The notes beneath the pieces are model-generated. The model was given only the letters and a program-made list of their open reading frames with translations, was not told where the DNA came from and did no database searches. The position numbers were made by a program, and so were the translations under genes. Positions 1-10,052 of a stretch of 64,000 bases of DNA are shown here, in pieces. The DNA lies in assembly GCF_000350225.1 (NCBI RefSeq), contig NW_005179054.1, forward strand, positions 24,487-88,486. The letters run 5' to 3'. How positions within the stretch are numbered: position 1 is the stretch's first letter; each line of letters begins with the position of its first letter. This DNA is from Chondrus crispus. Its lineage: Eukaryota > Rhodophyta > Florideophyceae > Gigartinales > Gigartinaceae.

Positions 1-596
1 TTGATATTCGTTTCTTTTTTCGGCGTCTGTAGGGTTCACTAGCACCACTTGTACACACCGTGCCTGGCCTTATTCCACGGTCACCCATTCTGAGGGTGAG
101 TTTTCTCCCTCCTTGATATAAAGACCGGTACGGACACGTAGGGTCCGTACGTTACCGTGTGTAAAATCTGGCTTGAGGCCTAATTCTAAACGGTCCCGAA
201 CTCTTCTTCTGATTACCGCTCAAGTGATTCTAGTGGTGACAGTGATTCACAGAGGAAGGGCACTGATGAGGACGACATCCAAGAGTAGGTACTGGGTAAT
301 TCATACTTTCAATAGCGAGAACAGTATCATCATCACTCTGTAGTGACACTTCTATCTTCATTGCACAATTAAATCTAAAGCAACTATGATTAAAAGAACA
401 GTAATTCAATGACACATGACTGACTTTCAAAGCAATCCGGACTGGATGATGTCGGTACCTTTGGAGCCCATACCCAGCTGTTCACTTGCACGTCTAAGTC
501 CCATGGTATTTAGATGCTGCACAGAGCCGTGCATCTTTAAATGTGACCGTTACAAAAATATCGATTTCACAAAAAACACATATGTCTATATACTGA
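1..596. other. No recognisable gene
   Basis: I see no ORF with protein-like composition and no RNA gene. Sequence resembling the downstream coding region becomes open only after the TGA at 594. Confidence 0.5.
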
Positions 597-713
597 CTAC
601 GTTCCAATGGTTACCCCCGACTCTTTAGTCTTCGGTATATATTTCAAACAAATTTCTCAAGTATCACTTTCCAAGGGAAATTAACAGAGGACGATACCAT
701 CCACCAGTTGATA

Positions 714-1151
714 ATGGTATCAGATCTTTTCAATGGCCTCCAATTCGGGAGTGATATAGAGGTCTACTATACCTTGGAGAATGAAGAAGAAAGCAAGGCA
801 TGGTTCCCAGCAACAGTCATTAGTCTCAACTATCTTCATGATGATCGTCGAGAGGTGCTCAAAGGGACCATTCAATACAAGGCAGCGTTTGGATTCAGGG
901 CATGTAAAAGCAAGGTTACTTTCAAGGAGGGAAACGAGTTTGTACAAGATGGACAAAAGTTTAGCTGGAGACTCAAAGATACATCCGTGCGATTGGATAA
1001 CAGCGCAAGCTCAGACGTGGCAAGCGCATCGATGGATGCAGATGATATGGACTATGCTCCAGGTAGTGCCATGGTAGAAAAATGCAAGAAGGTTAACCAC
1101 ACGACGACTGTCTCACTTGACCAGAATACAATCAAAGATACTGTGAGCTAA
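714..1151 (+). pseudogene. Unknown protein, N-terminal part, possible Tudor/SH3-like fold
   Basis: I do not recognise the family. The frame is open from about 597, after a TGA, and the residues before the first ATG (714) still look protein-like (SSITFQGKLTEDDTIHQL). The true start is therefore probably lost, or lies in an unseen exon. Residues about 5-60 (GSDIEVYYTLENEE..AWFPATVISL) resemble the small beta-barrel of Tudor/Agenet/SH3-type readers, which is a weak structural guess. The frame ends at TAA 1149-1151. The sequence immediately after it continues sensibly in another frame (LNALSRRLQYLEEVV, a coiled-coil-like stretch) that leads into the next ORF. A frameshift around 1118-1151 therefore probably splits one original gene of more than 430 codons. 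Confidence 0.4.
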
Positions 1152-1186
1152 ATGCTCTTTCCAGACGCCTTCAGTATCTTGAGGAA

Positions 1187-2080
1187 GTGGTGAAAGGACA
1201 GCAATCCTCGATTACGACTGCACTATGGACTCAGAATCCGCTCCTCATTTCTGATGCAGGCTCCAATATTCCTCTTAAGTTTATTTCGTTGCGTCTAGAG
1301 CATTGGTTACTCAAGACACCGACACGTCCTACCCCAGTTGAAATAACCCGTGGAACGAAGTGGTTTGTACAAGACTCATTTAAGGCGCGAGCAGACTGCA
1401 CATTGCTCCAGTTTGATTCTATATCCGAAAGAGTCAAAGCTCAGCTACGAACAAAGGTTTCTATTCTTCCGGAAGATTATATGTGCCGGAAATCAGTTGT
1501 GAAGGAGACGAGTATATACTTTAGGAGCTTCCTAGACTTGTCAGAAGCACTCGGACCAGCATCACCGCAAGTTGTCAGAGACGTGATCATCGCAAAAAGG
1601 CTGGAAAAAGGTACCGACAATTATGTATCTGCCAGAGTGATAGGCTGTATGGCCGGTCCCAACACCGAATCTCTTTCTGACCCGTGCTATATGACAATTG
1701 GAGATTCTCTTGCTGTTATAAGGGATGACGAGGATGAACAACGGCACGTTGTATTTCGTCGGGATTGCACTTGGGATTCCATAGAGCAGACCTACTCCTA
1801 TCCACTGGAAGACATAAGACTATCAGAGCTTAACTTCCAAGAACGCATTTCCAAGGTAATGAGTGCTGAAAAAGTGGTCAGCGGACCATCGGACCGGAAG
1901 GAGTCGTTCTACCTGCGATGGAATCTTCAATCCAATCCTTGTCAGTCTATATTTGCTGATGTAAATCGCAGCGACGTACTAGGAGTACTTGAAGTGCATG
2001 TCCCATTCATCTCTATCAAAGGGTCTGCCCATGTGAAGCAATTCATCACTGTTGCCAAAGTTCTGGGCCTCTTTAAGTAA
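1187..2080 (+). CDS. Unknown protein, C-terminal part of the broken gene starting near 714
   Basis: This is a 297-codon open frame whose first in-frame start is a GTG. The frame is open back to TGA 1118-1120. It has globular-looking composition without low complexity. It contains a WFVQDSFKARADC stretch near residue 60 and a later segment (NYVSARVIGCMAGPN ... CYMTIGDSLAVIRDDEDEQRHVVF) that reads like a beta-rich barrel domain. No enzyme motif is visible. It ends 93 bases from the convergently oriented 769-aa gene at 2174-4483. The two may belong to one locus or to one uncharacterised mobile element. Function unknown. Confidence 0.4.
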   Translation: MVKGQQSSITTALWTQNPLLISDAGSNIPLKFISLRLEHWLLKTPTRPTPVEITRGTKWFVQDSFKARADCTLLQFDSISERVKAQLRTKVSILPEDYMCRKSVVKETSIYFRSFLDLSEALGPASPQVVRDVIIAKRLEKGTDNYVSARVIGCMAGPNTESLSDPCYMTIGDSLAVIRDDEDEQRHVVFRRDCTWDSIEQTYSYPLEDIRLSELNFQERISKVMSAEKVVSGPSDRKESFYLRWNLQSNPCQSIFADVNRSDVLGVLEVHVPFISIKGSAHVKQFITVAKVLGLFK

Positions 2081-2173
2081 ACTCAATTCATTCATGCTAC
2101 AGCAGTCTCCCGCTTTACGCATTTTTCACTGTGGTGAACTAAGAAGTTTCACTATCACATCAAATACGACCCC

Positions 2174-4483
2174 TTATAAATCGAAGTCGTGGACCATGAC
2201 CACATCCTCATCGTCTTCGACTTGATCCGCCTGGATTTCATCCTCACCATCCACCACGCTCAGATCATCATTATCCTCGTGATGTGAACCTGAACGGACC
2301 GGGGGATCGTGCACGGAGTTGTACATATCTACGGACATCACTAGCTTCTCCTTCAAAATACTGGACAGTTGCTGTGGAAGCTCACCCCGCTTTTCTCCCT
2401 GTCCTTCAGTCAAAAGATCTGAGTAGAGCGATCTCAGTCGCGACCGCCATGATCCATTGTGGTGATCCTGGCCATCCACTTCATGCAATATCTGCTCGTT
2501 TCGAGAAAATGCACCCCTCGCCTCGATCACCTTCATCAGCATGATCTCCCGAAACAGGACAGCAGTCATGTAAATCACACGAAAGGATTCCTTGGATATT
2601 GAATAGAGGTCTTCATCACTGCCACACCTGGTAAAAGCCACCAAGAACTTCAAGGCGACGTGCATGGCATTGAGTCGGATAACAATTTTTCGAGTCTCCT
2701 TCCTTCCATCCTTGTCTTTCGTCTCAACGTCATACGTAGTGATAAATATGAAGGGATCGCTTTCAGAAATCAGCTTCTTCCATGCTATCAAATTCAGGGG
2801 GTTCACCTCAGCGACCGACTTCATAGCAGTACGACAGGTTCCGTCTGGGATATCTTGGAGGTTCATGTGCGGGCGGGGTGGATTCTCATACTGGAATGAG
2901 ACTCCCACTTGACTTTGGAAAACATATGAGAAGTTTTGAAAGAAGGATTTCCGCCCAAGCTCCCTGGACTTGTTCAGAAACTGATTACCTATCTTGACAA
3001 CGCGGCGAACGATCTCAACCCTAATGTCTTCGTCCTTGATGAATCCAATTGGCTCATCTTCCCCCATCTTATCGCTTCGACGCCGAGCCACACGCCGGGC
3101 CTTCTTGATGGCCGTTGAAGCAAATTCTTCGTTGAAGAAAGACTCGACTGTGATCATTGTTATGTAGCCCGGCCTCAGCCAAAAAGGTTTCTCAGCGGTC
3201 TTCAGCTTCCCGCGGATGTTCGGATGTACCATTTCGAGTGACTTCGTCCCAATACTCGGATTGTTCATTGCATTTGCAATCAAGCTCTTTCCCCAAGCCT
3301 TTCGCAGGACCAGATACTGACGAGCTTGCTTCGTACCCAGCAGCTCCTCGGTTTTCTCCTCGCTTGGGTCCCTTTTCCACAAAAGGACCTCGACAAGTAA
3401 AAGTCCGAACCCCAACACTTCGGAACTATTGACGTCCAATTGAAGCTTGGAAAATTGTGTGTCACGACTCACACCCTCTAAGGATTCACTCGCTTCCTTT
3501 CTCTGAGGAAGAACTCTCATAGTGCAATTTATCAACGCTCTTGTGAAGATAATGCACATGAATTTCCCTGCGAAGATGTCCTCCATAGGCCTAAGGAGGT
3601 CGTTTAAAGAGGCCTTCTCGGCTGCTTTTCCTGTCTTCGGCAGGGCGGAATTCAGAAGAACAATGTTGACGGCGTCCTGGCAGCGTGATAACGTCCGCTC
3701 TAAGGTTGAGACACGAGAAGATACAGCCTTGATTGCACCCAGAATTTCCTTTTTTTCAATGGCGAGCTGCTTCTCCAAACGAGCATGCAGTTCCTGCATG
3801 ACTCGAAGTACTCCGTGGTTAGAGTCTTCCCCAAGTGCTCGAGCCAAATGGGGGCCCCGGGGCTGACTCGGCAAGGAACCTGCCATGCACTCACGACGCG
3901 TGGGAACGACGACGTCTTCCACATCTTGAGTTTCGGCGACCCCGTCCATCTCTGCTGCACTAGCCTGCACACTCTCGTCGACGAACTCCTCTGGCTCGCG
4001 TCCATGGAGCTCGAGCAACTGACGGTTCGCCCGTTTGCGTTCTGTGTGTTCATCTTCCTCGCCATGATCTCCATCCCCGAACAAAAGGGAAAAGTCTTCA
4101 CCCGGAGACGAACCGATGGCGCGCTTGCGCTTGCCCGCACGCGGAGGTGCTGCATCAGACGGACCACTTCCCTGACTTCGAACGGGAAGCGAGCACGTGT
4201 GAGATAGCGGACTGCCTTGGGGTGTCCTGACTGTATTGCTTGAAACCCGCCGGGATTCCTGCCCAGCCGCTGCGGGAGTAGCTTCGGCCGCAACACGAGG
4301 AGATGACCGGCGTTCCGCGGGGACCTGAGCCCCAGGCGCTTGGCTGTTAGACTTCCGAGATGTCAGGGGTCCCTTCTGCTGAGACAAGCGGCCTCGCTGA
4401 TTGCCTGAAGCAGCGGGTTTCATGGCCGCAGAACGCGAATGAGCACGCCCTGCCTTCTTCCCAGACCTTTTTCGCGGGGTCAT
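2174..4483 (-). CDS. Unknown 769-aa protein with basic N-terminus, coiled coil and acidic tail
   Basis: This is an intact single-exon ORF starting at ATG 4483. Residues 1-130 are basic and disordered (MTPRKRSGKKAGRAHS...). Residues about 140-200 are acidic and mixed-charge. A coiled coil follows at about 225-275 (ELHARLEKQLAIEKKEILGAIKAVSSR). The middle, about 290-680, looks globular and contains a Lys/Arg-rich segment (KKARRVARRRSDKMGEDE). The last 35 residues are strongly acidic (DNDDLSVVDGEDEIQ..). The lysine/arginine and acidic tracts suggest a nuclear or nucleic-acid-associated protein, which is inference. No transposase or polymerase motif was recognised. It is convergent with the broken gene at 714-2080 and borders the retrotransposon bed, so it could be a host gene or cargo of an unknown element. 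Confidence 0.6.
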   Translation of the reverse strand: MTPRKRSGKKAGRAHSRSAAMKPAASGNQRGRLSQQKGPLTSRKSNSQAPGAQVPAERRSSPRVAAEATPAAAGQESRRVSSNTVRTPQGSPLSHTCSLPVRSQGSGPSDAAPPRAGKRKRAIGSSPGEDFSLLFGDGDHGEEDEHTERKRANRQLLELHGREPEEFVDESVQASAAEMDGVAETQDVEDVVVPTRRECMAGSLPSQPRGPHLARALGEDSNHGVLRVMQELHARLEKQLAIEKKEILGAIKAVSSRVSTLERTLSRCQDAVNIVLLNSALPKTGKAAEKASLNDLLRPMEDIFAGKFMCIIFTRALINCTMRVLPQRKEASESLEGVSRDTQFSKLQLDVNSSEVLGFGLLLVEVLLWKRDPSEEKTEELLGTKQARQYLVLRKAWGKSLIANAMNNPSIGTKSLEMVHPNIRGKLKTAEKPFWLRPGYITMITVESFFNEEFASTAIKKARRVARRRSDKMGEDEPIGFIKDEDIRVEIVRRVVKIGNQFLNKSRELGRKSFFQNFSYVFQSQVGVSFQYENPPRPHMNLQDIPDGTCRTAMKSVAEVNPLNLIAWKKLISESDPFIFITTYDVETKDKDGRKETRKIVIRLNAMHVALKFLVAFTRCGSDEDLYSISKESFRVIYMTAVLFREIMLMKVIEARGAFSRNEQILHEVDGQDHHNGSWRSRLRSLYSDLLTEGQGEKRGELPQQLSSILKEKLVMSVDMYNSVHDPPVRSGSHHEDNDDLSVVDGEDEIQADQVEDDEDVVMVHDFDL

Positions 4484-4964
4484 TGAGCCTCAGTAGGAAC
4501 ACAGGATGCGCAAAGTCGGGAAGCAAAGGAAAAATGATGGCGAGAGGACTCAATCAGTTGAGAAAACGTGAAAAGGTCGATGAACGCCTCTGGTACTAGC
4601 GCGGGTTAGGCATGAGCTTATTCTGGTACGAGCACGTGAAGGTTAAGGACATCACGGGCAAGCGCTGGTTTAGTAGGCAGCAGAATAGCACATCACTTTG
4701 CTACATCGAGGTATCAAAAAAACATTTCCGTTACAACTATGGTACTCCAGCAAAAATTCTGGTCCAGTCACTGGCCGGAACCAGAAACGCCCCTCATCCC
4801 CGTGCTGAATGGGAACGGCCAAAAAAGCTGGCAAAATATGGCTGCCCGGGAACCAATGACCCACGGGCCACCGTTCATTGCTGGCAAAAATCCAGCATTT
4901 TTTGGCCCCAAAAATAGCAACATCATTGCTTTTATTAAATTTATCATAAATCTGACCTTCCTGT
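4484..4964. other. Intergenic; left junction of element B
   Basis: No gene is seen. Element B reverse-transcriptase coding sequence stops being recognisable at about 4964. To the left lies AT-richer non-coding sequence. Confidence 0.5.
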
Positions 4965-5246
4965 GACGGGGGACGCCCAGTCGGTGCTCGCGGGTTCGAT
5001 AACCCCTGCGTTCAACATCTTGTTGACCTCCTTCGCGACCATTTCGCGCATGGCCGGGCCCTTCCGATAGGGCATAGAACGAATCGGTTTCGTTCCCGGT
5101 TCGAGGGGAATGCGGTGCTCCGTGGCTTGGATCGTTCCAAACGCACCGCTCCACAGACTCGAGTGCTTACGGAGCATCTGGATTACGTGGCCACGGAGCT
5201 TGTCATCGTCGATGTATGACAGGTCGATCTCTTTTTCCCAATCCAT
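4965..5246 (-). pseudogene. Reverse transcriptase N-terminal fragment (element B)
   Basis: The translation contains the conserved gypsy RT lead-in: an EHRIPLEPGTKPI-type segment, PYRKGP, then VNKMLNAGVIEPASTDWASPV. The match ends abruptly before the FCVDYR block. What follows (TGRSDL, stop) is foreign sequence. Its frame differs from the protease ORF upstream, so a one-base indel lies at about 5245-5290. It is non-functional. Confidence 0.8.
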
Positions 5247-6451
5247 CGGTGGATTTTCGGGATCCTTTTGCTGGGGGAGTACAGTACCGCTCGCCGTCGG
5301 TTAGCATAAAGGTGACCGTCCGGATGGACCCCCCTGCCCCCGGTGGTGGTCTTATCGTCGGAGTTGGATCGGCCAACTCCTACCCCACCGACTCGATCGG
5401 TCAAGTCGGTCAGGTGTAGCGCGTGCGCGATCCCCTTGGCGACCTTACGTTCGAGAGTGAGGATCGCAAGGGGGTTGCGCTTCGCGTATCCCACGACGGT
5501 GTGCTTCGGAAGCCTCCTTTCTCGTCGTGAGAAATTCGCGACGATGACGTCGAATGTCCGATTCGGTAGGATCTCCGCGACGCCATTCGTCAGACTCACT
5601 CGATGTCGGTGTTGGAGTGAGGGCTTGGGTTCCAGGAACACGAGGCCCCTCCCCGCGGTTGTCACTCGCACGCGGGCTTGTGACATTGCGGGGATGGTAA
5701 CCCAGCGGGCGATTCGGATCGCTTGCCGGGCCTCCTCGCGTACGTCTGGCCGACCCGTGTGTCGCCCGTGTCGCCTGGTAGGGGGAGTCGACTCCCCCTT
5801 TCCGTCGACGATGGCGACGGAACCGCCTTGGCGTAGCTCCATTCGTTGAGCATCGATGTCGATACATCGCACATGCGTATCGAAGAAGGCCGTGCCGAGG
5901 AGGACCGGCACGGCGAGCTGGTCCGCGACTACGAACGGAATTCGGAACACCGTGTTCCTCAACCGCACGGCCAGGCGGACGACGGCCGAAAGCTTGAGAG
6001 GGTTGCTATTCGCGCCTGCCAATCGTGGCAGAGGTGCGTCGTGCACGACGTAACGCGTCCAATCGGGGGGAAGGTCGGCCTTCCTCACCAGATTATACCC
6101 CGAGCACGTATCAACGGCGATCTTGCGGGGTTTAAATGCATTTCCCTCTGTGGCTATCGAGCGGAGGACGTTGTAAATCTTCGACGTCATAGGGCAAATG
6201 ACGCCGTCGACAACCTTCGGGGCGACCTTATCGGTGAGTTCGTTCCGCCGGGGCCTTCGATTTCGGTGCTGGCCCCGCTTGCGTTTCCTTCTCCCCCTTC
6301 CTTGGGGCGTCCGCGGATCAGTGACGCCCCCCGGATTACTCGAGTTCGTGTGAAACGGACCTTGCTCCGGCGACCTTGGGCTCGCGGGAGTCAGGGGGTC
6401 GACCGAATCTTTTCGGTCGTCGTTGCCCCCGTCGCCATCGTTACGCTTCAC
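5183..6451 (-). CDS. Retropepsin-type protease region of element B
   Basis: About 420 codons encode a basic linker (GRGRRKRKRGQHRNRRPRRNE) and then an aspartic protease domain at about residues 95-215. The active-site strand reads VDTCSGYNLVRKADLP where related elements have DTGSG or DTGAG, so the second active-site residue after the Thr is Cys instead of Gly. The flap/core segment and the VPVLLGTAFFDTHV strand-helix are retained. The protein then runs into the linker that precedes RT (AMSQARVRVTTAGRGLVFLEPK). It lies downstream of gag in another frame, and its C-terminus is frameshifted away from the RT fragment. Confidence 0.75.
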   Translation of the reverse strand: MKRNDGDGGNDDRKDSVDPLTPASPRSPEQGPFHTNSSNPGGVTDPRTPQGRGRRKRKRGQHRNRRPRRNELTDKVAPKVVDGVICPMTSKIYNVLRSIATEGNAFKPRKIAVDTCSGYNLVRKADLPPDWTRYVVHDAPLPRLAGANSNPLKLSAVVRLAVRLRNTVFRIPFVVADQLAVPVLLGTAFFDTHVRCIDIDAQRMELRQGGSVAIVDGKGESTPPTRRHGRHTGRPDVREEARQAIRIARWVTIPAMSQARVRVTTAGRGLVFLEPKPSLQHRHRVSLTNGVAEILPNRTFDVIVANFSRRERRLPKHTVVGYAKRNPLAILTLERKVAKGIAHALHLTDLTDRVGGVGVGRSNSDDKTTTGGRGVHPDGHLYANRRRAVLYSPSKRIPKIHRWIGKKRSTCHTSTMTSSVAT

Positions 6452-6675
6452 CGGGACGTCGGCTGTCCCGGTGTCTTGTTCTCATAACGTCGGGCCTTCG
6501 GCGGCCTCGACGTGTGCTCCCTCCTGTACCGGCATTACAGGGGCTCCCGTGCTCGCCTCCGGTAGCGGGGGATGTATTATCGGACAATACCCCCCGTGTC
6601 CATGGCGAGCACGCCGGGTCGGGTCTAGTTGGTGGGGAAAAGACAGCTCACGCGACCGTGTGTACGTAACCGTCT

Positions 6676-9246
6676 TTATCCTTTTTTCGAACTACCCGTG
6701 CTATCGGAGCTAACCTCCTGGCTATCTACGGCCAGGTCTTCTTCGGGTAGTCGGTCGCGTGGGTCGGGACGATTCCCCCACTGCGGCTCAGCGGCCCTGG
6801 CGAAGCATTCGGGTACTTCCGGGCCTTGACCTGCGGCGTCCGGTCGTCGCAGCATAAGGTGGACGAAGCGAGTTGGCTCTCCTTCGTGACCCTCCGTGGG
6901 TAGAGGGTACGGATCCTCTACCCAGTCTTGCAGGTACATTATCGCATTTTGTACCTGTTGGGGTAACCGAGCACGGTCTCGGTCCCCTCTTTCTCCTTGC
7001 CGGGGGTACCTTGTGTCTGCCTGCCGGTATGCGGGTCGATGTCGACGATCGACTTCGTTACGACGGTACCCGCCTCCACGGGGGGCGAAGCGTGCGCCCC
7101 CAACCGATAGGTTCGGGAAACCTTGACGCGGGGGACGGCCCTCGCCCACCGCTTGCCGGAGGAGATTACGTGCACCAGGGCGCGTCTCCATCTGGTAGCC
7201 GTAGTTCCTGTACGCCGTGAACAGTCGTTGTTCCGGCGACAGGAACGGGCACGCGTACATGACATGCCGGTACGTTCGGCATAACCAGCACACGTACGCG
7301 CTGCCGTCCGTTGAGGGGAAGGTCGCCGCGTGCCGCGCCTCCTCATCGGTGAGGAGGGGCACGCAGGGCGAGCCGCTTCCCTTATCTCGACTCGAGATAT
7401 CGAGCTCGGCGACGCGGGGGTCAGTGCCCCTTGCCACACCCGGAGTGGCTGCGAATGCGGTCGTGTAACTCGATGTCGTTCCGGTTGACATCGGTGAGGG
7501 GGTTCGTGCCCCCGCGGGCCCTTCTCCTTGCGTAATGAGGACAGGGTCGGCCTGCCACTCATCCTCCCCGATATGGAGGGTCGAGGCGGGCGAACTTGTC
7601 GTGGCGGACTTCGTAGTCCTGCCAGCCCTCCCTGCCGGTTTCGGATCCGGCAGAGGTAAACCGCGCCGAGCGCGGTACGTTGTACCTTCCGCCGTGGCGA
7701 TACGGCGGATGGTCGGAAGATCGGTCTTCTGACTGCCTGGCAGCCTTTGCACAGTTTCGGATACTGCGGCACGGGTTGCCGGTGCAAGTCCCCGCACGAA
7801 GTAGTGCGCGACGGACTGTTCGGAGAAGACTGCCGTGCATCGGAAAGCAGCAGTCTCGAGTCGGTCAGCAAACGTGCTTTCCGTCTCATGCGATTGCTGT
7901 CGCGCCGTAGCGACAGCGTCGTACGCTTCACCTAACACGTCGTCCGTGAGGTAGCGTTTTAAGAATTGATTCACGAGCCCCGGCCAGCACACGTCGTCGT
8001 GGAGCTGGCCGGCGCGGAGGCCACGCATCGTATAACTCGTACACAGGCGCTCCGCGTCGCGCTCGAGGAAGTGCGCGAGGACTCGTACCGCAACACCTTT
8101 GGTCAGGTGTTGCGAGTTGAAGGTGATTTGGATATCCTTCAAGAACGGCAGCAGCTGGATCTGGTCGGTACCGTCGAAGCTGCGCATCGTGAGACGGATC
8201 CCACGACAGCGCTCGACGTACTTCGCGATCCGTCCGGCGTCACCCGAGGTAACGAGCCTCGAGGTGCTATTCAAGCGGTACATACGATAGTCAGCAACGA
8301 CGCTGAACTCTTGGATCATCGTATGTACCGGCTCGAGCCCGGGTTCAGCGGGACCCAGCGTGCCGAAGGAGGTAACCGGTAGCGTACGGACGACTACCGG
8401 ACCTGGATGCTCGGCGTAACTCGCCGGCGGGTAGCCGCCCCAGCGGGGATCGACGGAGAACATCGGTTCTCCGGATCCGCGGGCGGCTCCTCCACGGTCC
8501 TGTTCGTCCGCGTACGATACGCGGTCCACTTGCCGCCTACTTCCGGCGATAGGCGGCAAGGCTTGGGTCTCAGACGCGAAGTTCGCGTCTATCGGAGGAC
8601 GGCTTTCTTCTGCAGTCCGACTGGTAGCGGCACCAGTCGGACGCTAACCTTCGGGGGCGGCGGCGCTCGGAGGTACGGTACTACCGGGCCCTCTCGAGGG
8701 GGCACCGGGTAGCCTTTCGGCCATGGTACGTTCCATGTCACGAGCACGCCGACGAGTGGCGTCGAGCTCAGCGGAGAGGTGCGCGAACGCACCCAATTGC
8801 TCTGCAGACGGAGAGGTTCGGTCCTCGGGTCGTCGCACCGAGGTCGGCCTCTCAGGGCGACCTTGCCCGGACGGTCCGGGCGAGGCGAAACGGTAGTCTT
8901 CGACGAGCACTATCCGCGAGTGTAACTCGTCGATAAGTGCTCGGAGATTCTCTAAGGACTGCGTCACTCTATCGAACCTCCCTTCACGCAGGGAGCGGAG
9001 TTTGGCCACACATCGAGTGTATACATGGTCCGATACATCGATCCGAAGGGAAGTACGGACTTCCTCGATGTATTCGGCTATGCGTTCGAACATCGCCGCG
9101 GCTCTTTCCTCGGAGGAACCGAGCGACGGTTCGCGGTCACGAGGACCTGCCTGGCCGTCGCCCGACGGGGCGGATGGGGACTGCACAGCGGCCGGACTCA
9201 GATCCGCCGCTTCTGAGCGGATCGAGGGCTCGAGCTCTTGGCTCAT
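6676..9246 (-). pseudogene. Gag polyprotein of element B, one in-frame stop
   Basis: Two ORFs (9246-8644 and 8559-6676) share a frame and are separated by one TAG at 8644-8646 plus open sequence between them. The N-terminal part is Ser/Pro/Glu-rich with a predicted coiled coil. The middle holds the capsid-like region, which is clearly related to gag of element E (shared FLERDAERL..TSYTM, WPGLVN..RYLTDDVL, TYRARRG). The C-terminal part has a CX2CX4HX4C zinc knuckle (CWLCRTYRHVMYAC) and an Arg-rich nucleocapsid tail. Gag packages element RNA. One stop codon breaks this copy. Confidence 0.8.
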
Positions 9247-9309
9247 CTCGACGCGATCGGTTCGCGGAGGGAAGCGGAAGTCTTCTCGGAGATCGGTCTC
9301 CAGGGTCTT

Positions 9310-9325
9310 CTAGGTCGGGAGACCG
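9310..9325 (-). other. Primer-binding site of element B
   Basis: In element orientation GGTCTCCCGACCTAG begins two bases after the LTR end. It matches the PBS of elements A and E except that the first T is C. The tRNA primer was not identified. Confidence 0.6.
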
Positions 9326-9326
9326 C

Positions 9327-9994
9327 TGTAGTATAAACACCCCCAACGGAGCGGGGTGTATGCCCAGTTCTTGCGGAGACCCTCGAGAGGGAGAAGACAA
9401 GGGAAGACGGACACCCACTACGGAACCGGAGCACGGGCCCAGGTAGCGTGGTAGAGCGGGATCGGGGAGGACACGCGCACGCCCGAGCGGATCGACGCCT
9501 CGACGCCCTGGTGCGGTACTGGGTAACGATCCAGTACCGACGGGCGGAGGTGGATCGGGCTCGTGGGCTGCGTCGCGCGTCGTCTACCCGCGCCCGGTGT
9601 CGTCTAACGCGCGCGAAGGCGAAGGCGCGCGGTTAGAATAAGCCGGGCGTCGACCCTCGGCGGTCGGTCGTCGACAAATCCTTCCTTGTCGCCCTTCCCC
9701 GCCGCCGGTCCGCTCCATATTTAATGTACATAATAACCTATCATAATAGTACAGTACCGATGTACTGTAGCGACGTACTGTAGTGGTCGGTCGACACTGT
9801 AATACTGTCAGCCATCGGGGCTGACAGTACACGTGTGCGCGCGCTCTTCGTTTCCGCGCATACACGTGTACACGTGCACCCCCTGTACTTGGGGGTACAC
9901 GTGGTGGTACTGTAGAGCATCGAGCCGTACAGTAACTGATCTGATTCTGAGTTGATCTAATCTAAATAAAGCCCCGGTGGGGGGTTATGCTACA
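9327..9994 (-). repeat. LTR of element B (668 bp)
   Basis: On the plus strand it begins TGTAGTATAA and ends TTATGCTACA, an imperfect terminal inverted repeat of the TG..CA type. It is followed (minus sense) by the PBS and gag. It is rich in TACTGTA and GTACACGTG palindromic motifs. No second copy of this LTR was found in the window. No clear polypurine tract adjoins its outer end. Confidence 0.65.
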
Positions 9995-10052
9995 GTAATA
10001 ATTAGGAGGCAGGCCCGCCGCCGAAGGGCCGTGAGCTACGGAGCGACGCCTT

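Noticed and set aside
1143-1164. 22-nt GTGAGC..CCAG as a tiny intron joining the two ORFs at 714-2080
   Set aside because: Removing it leads straight to a stop, so it does not restore the frame.
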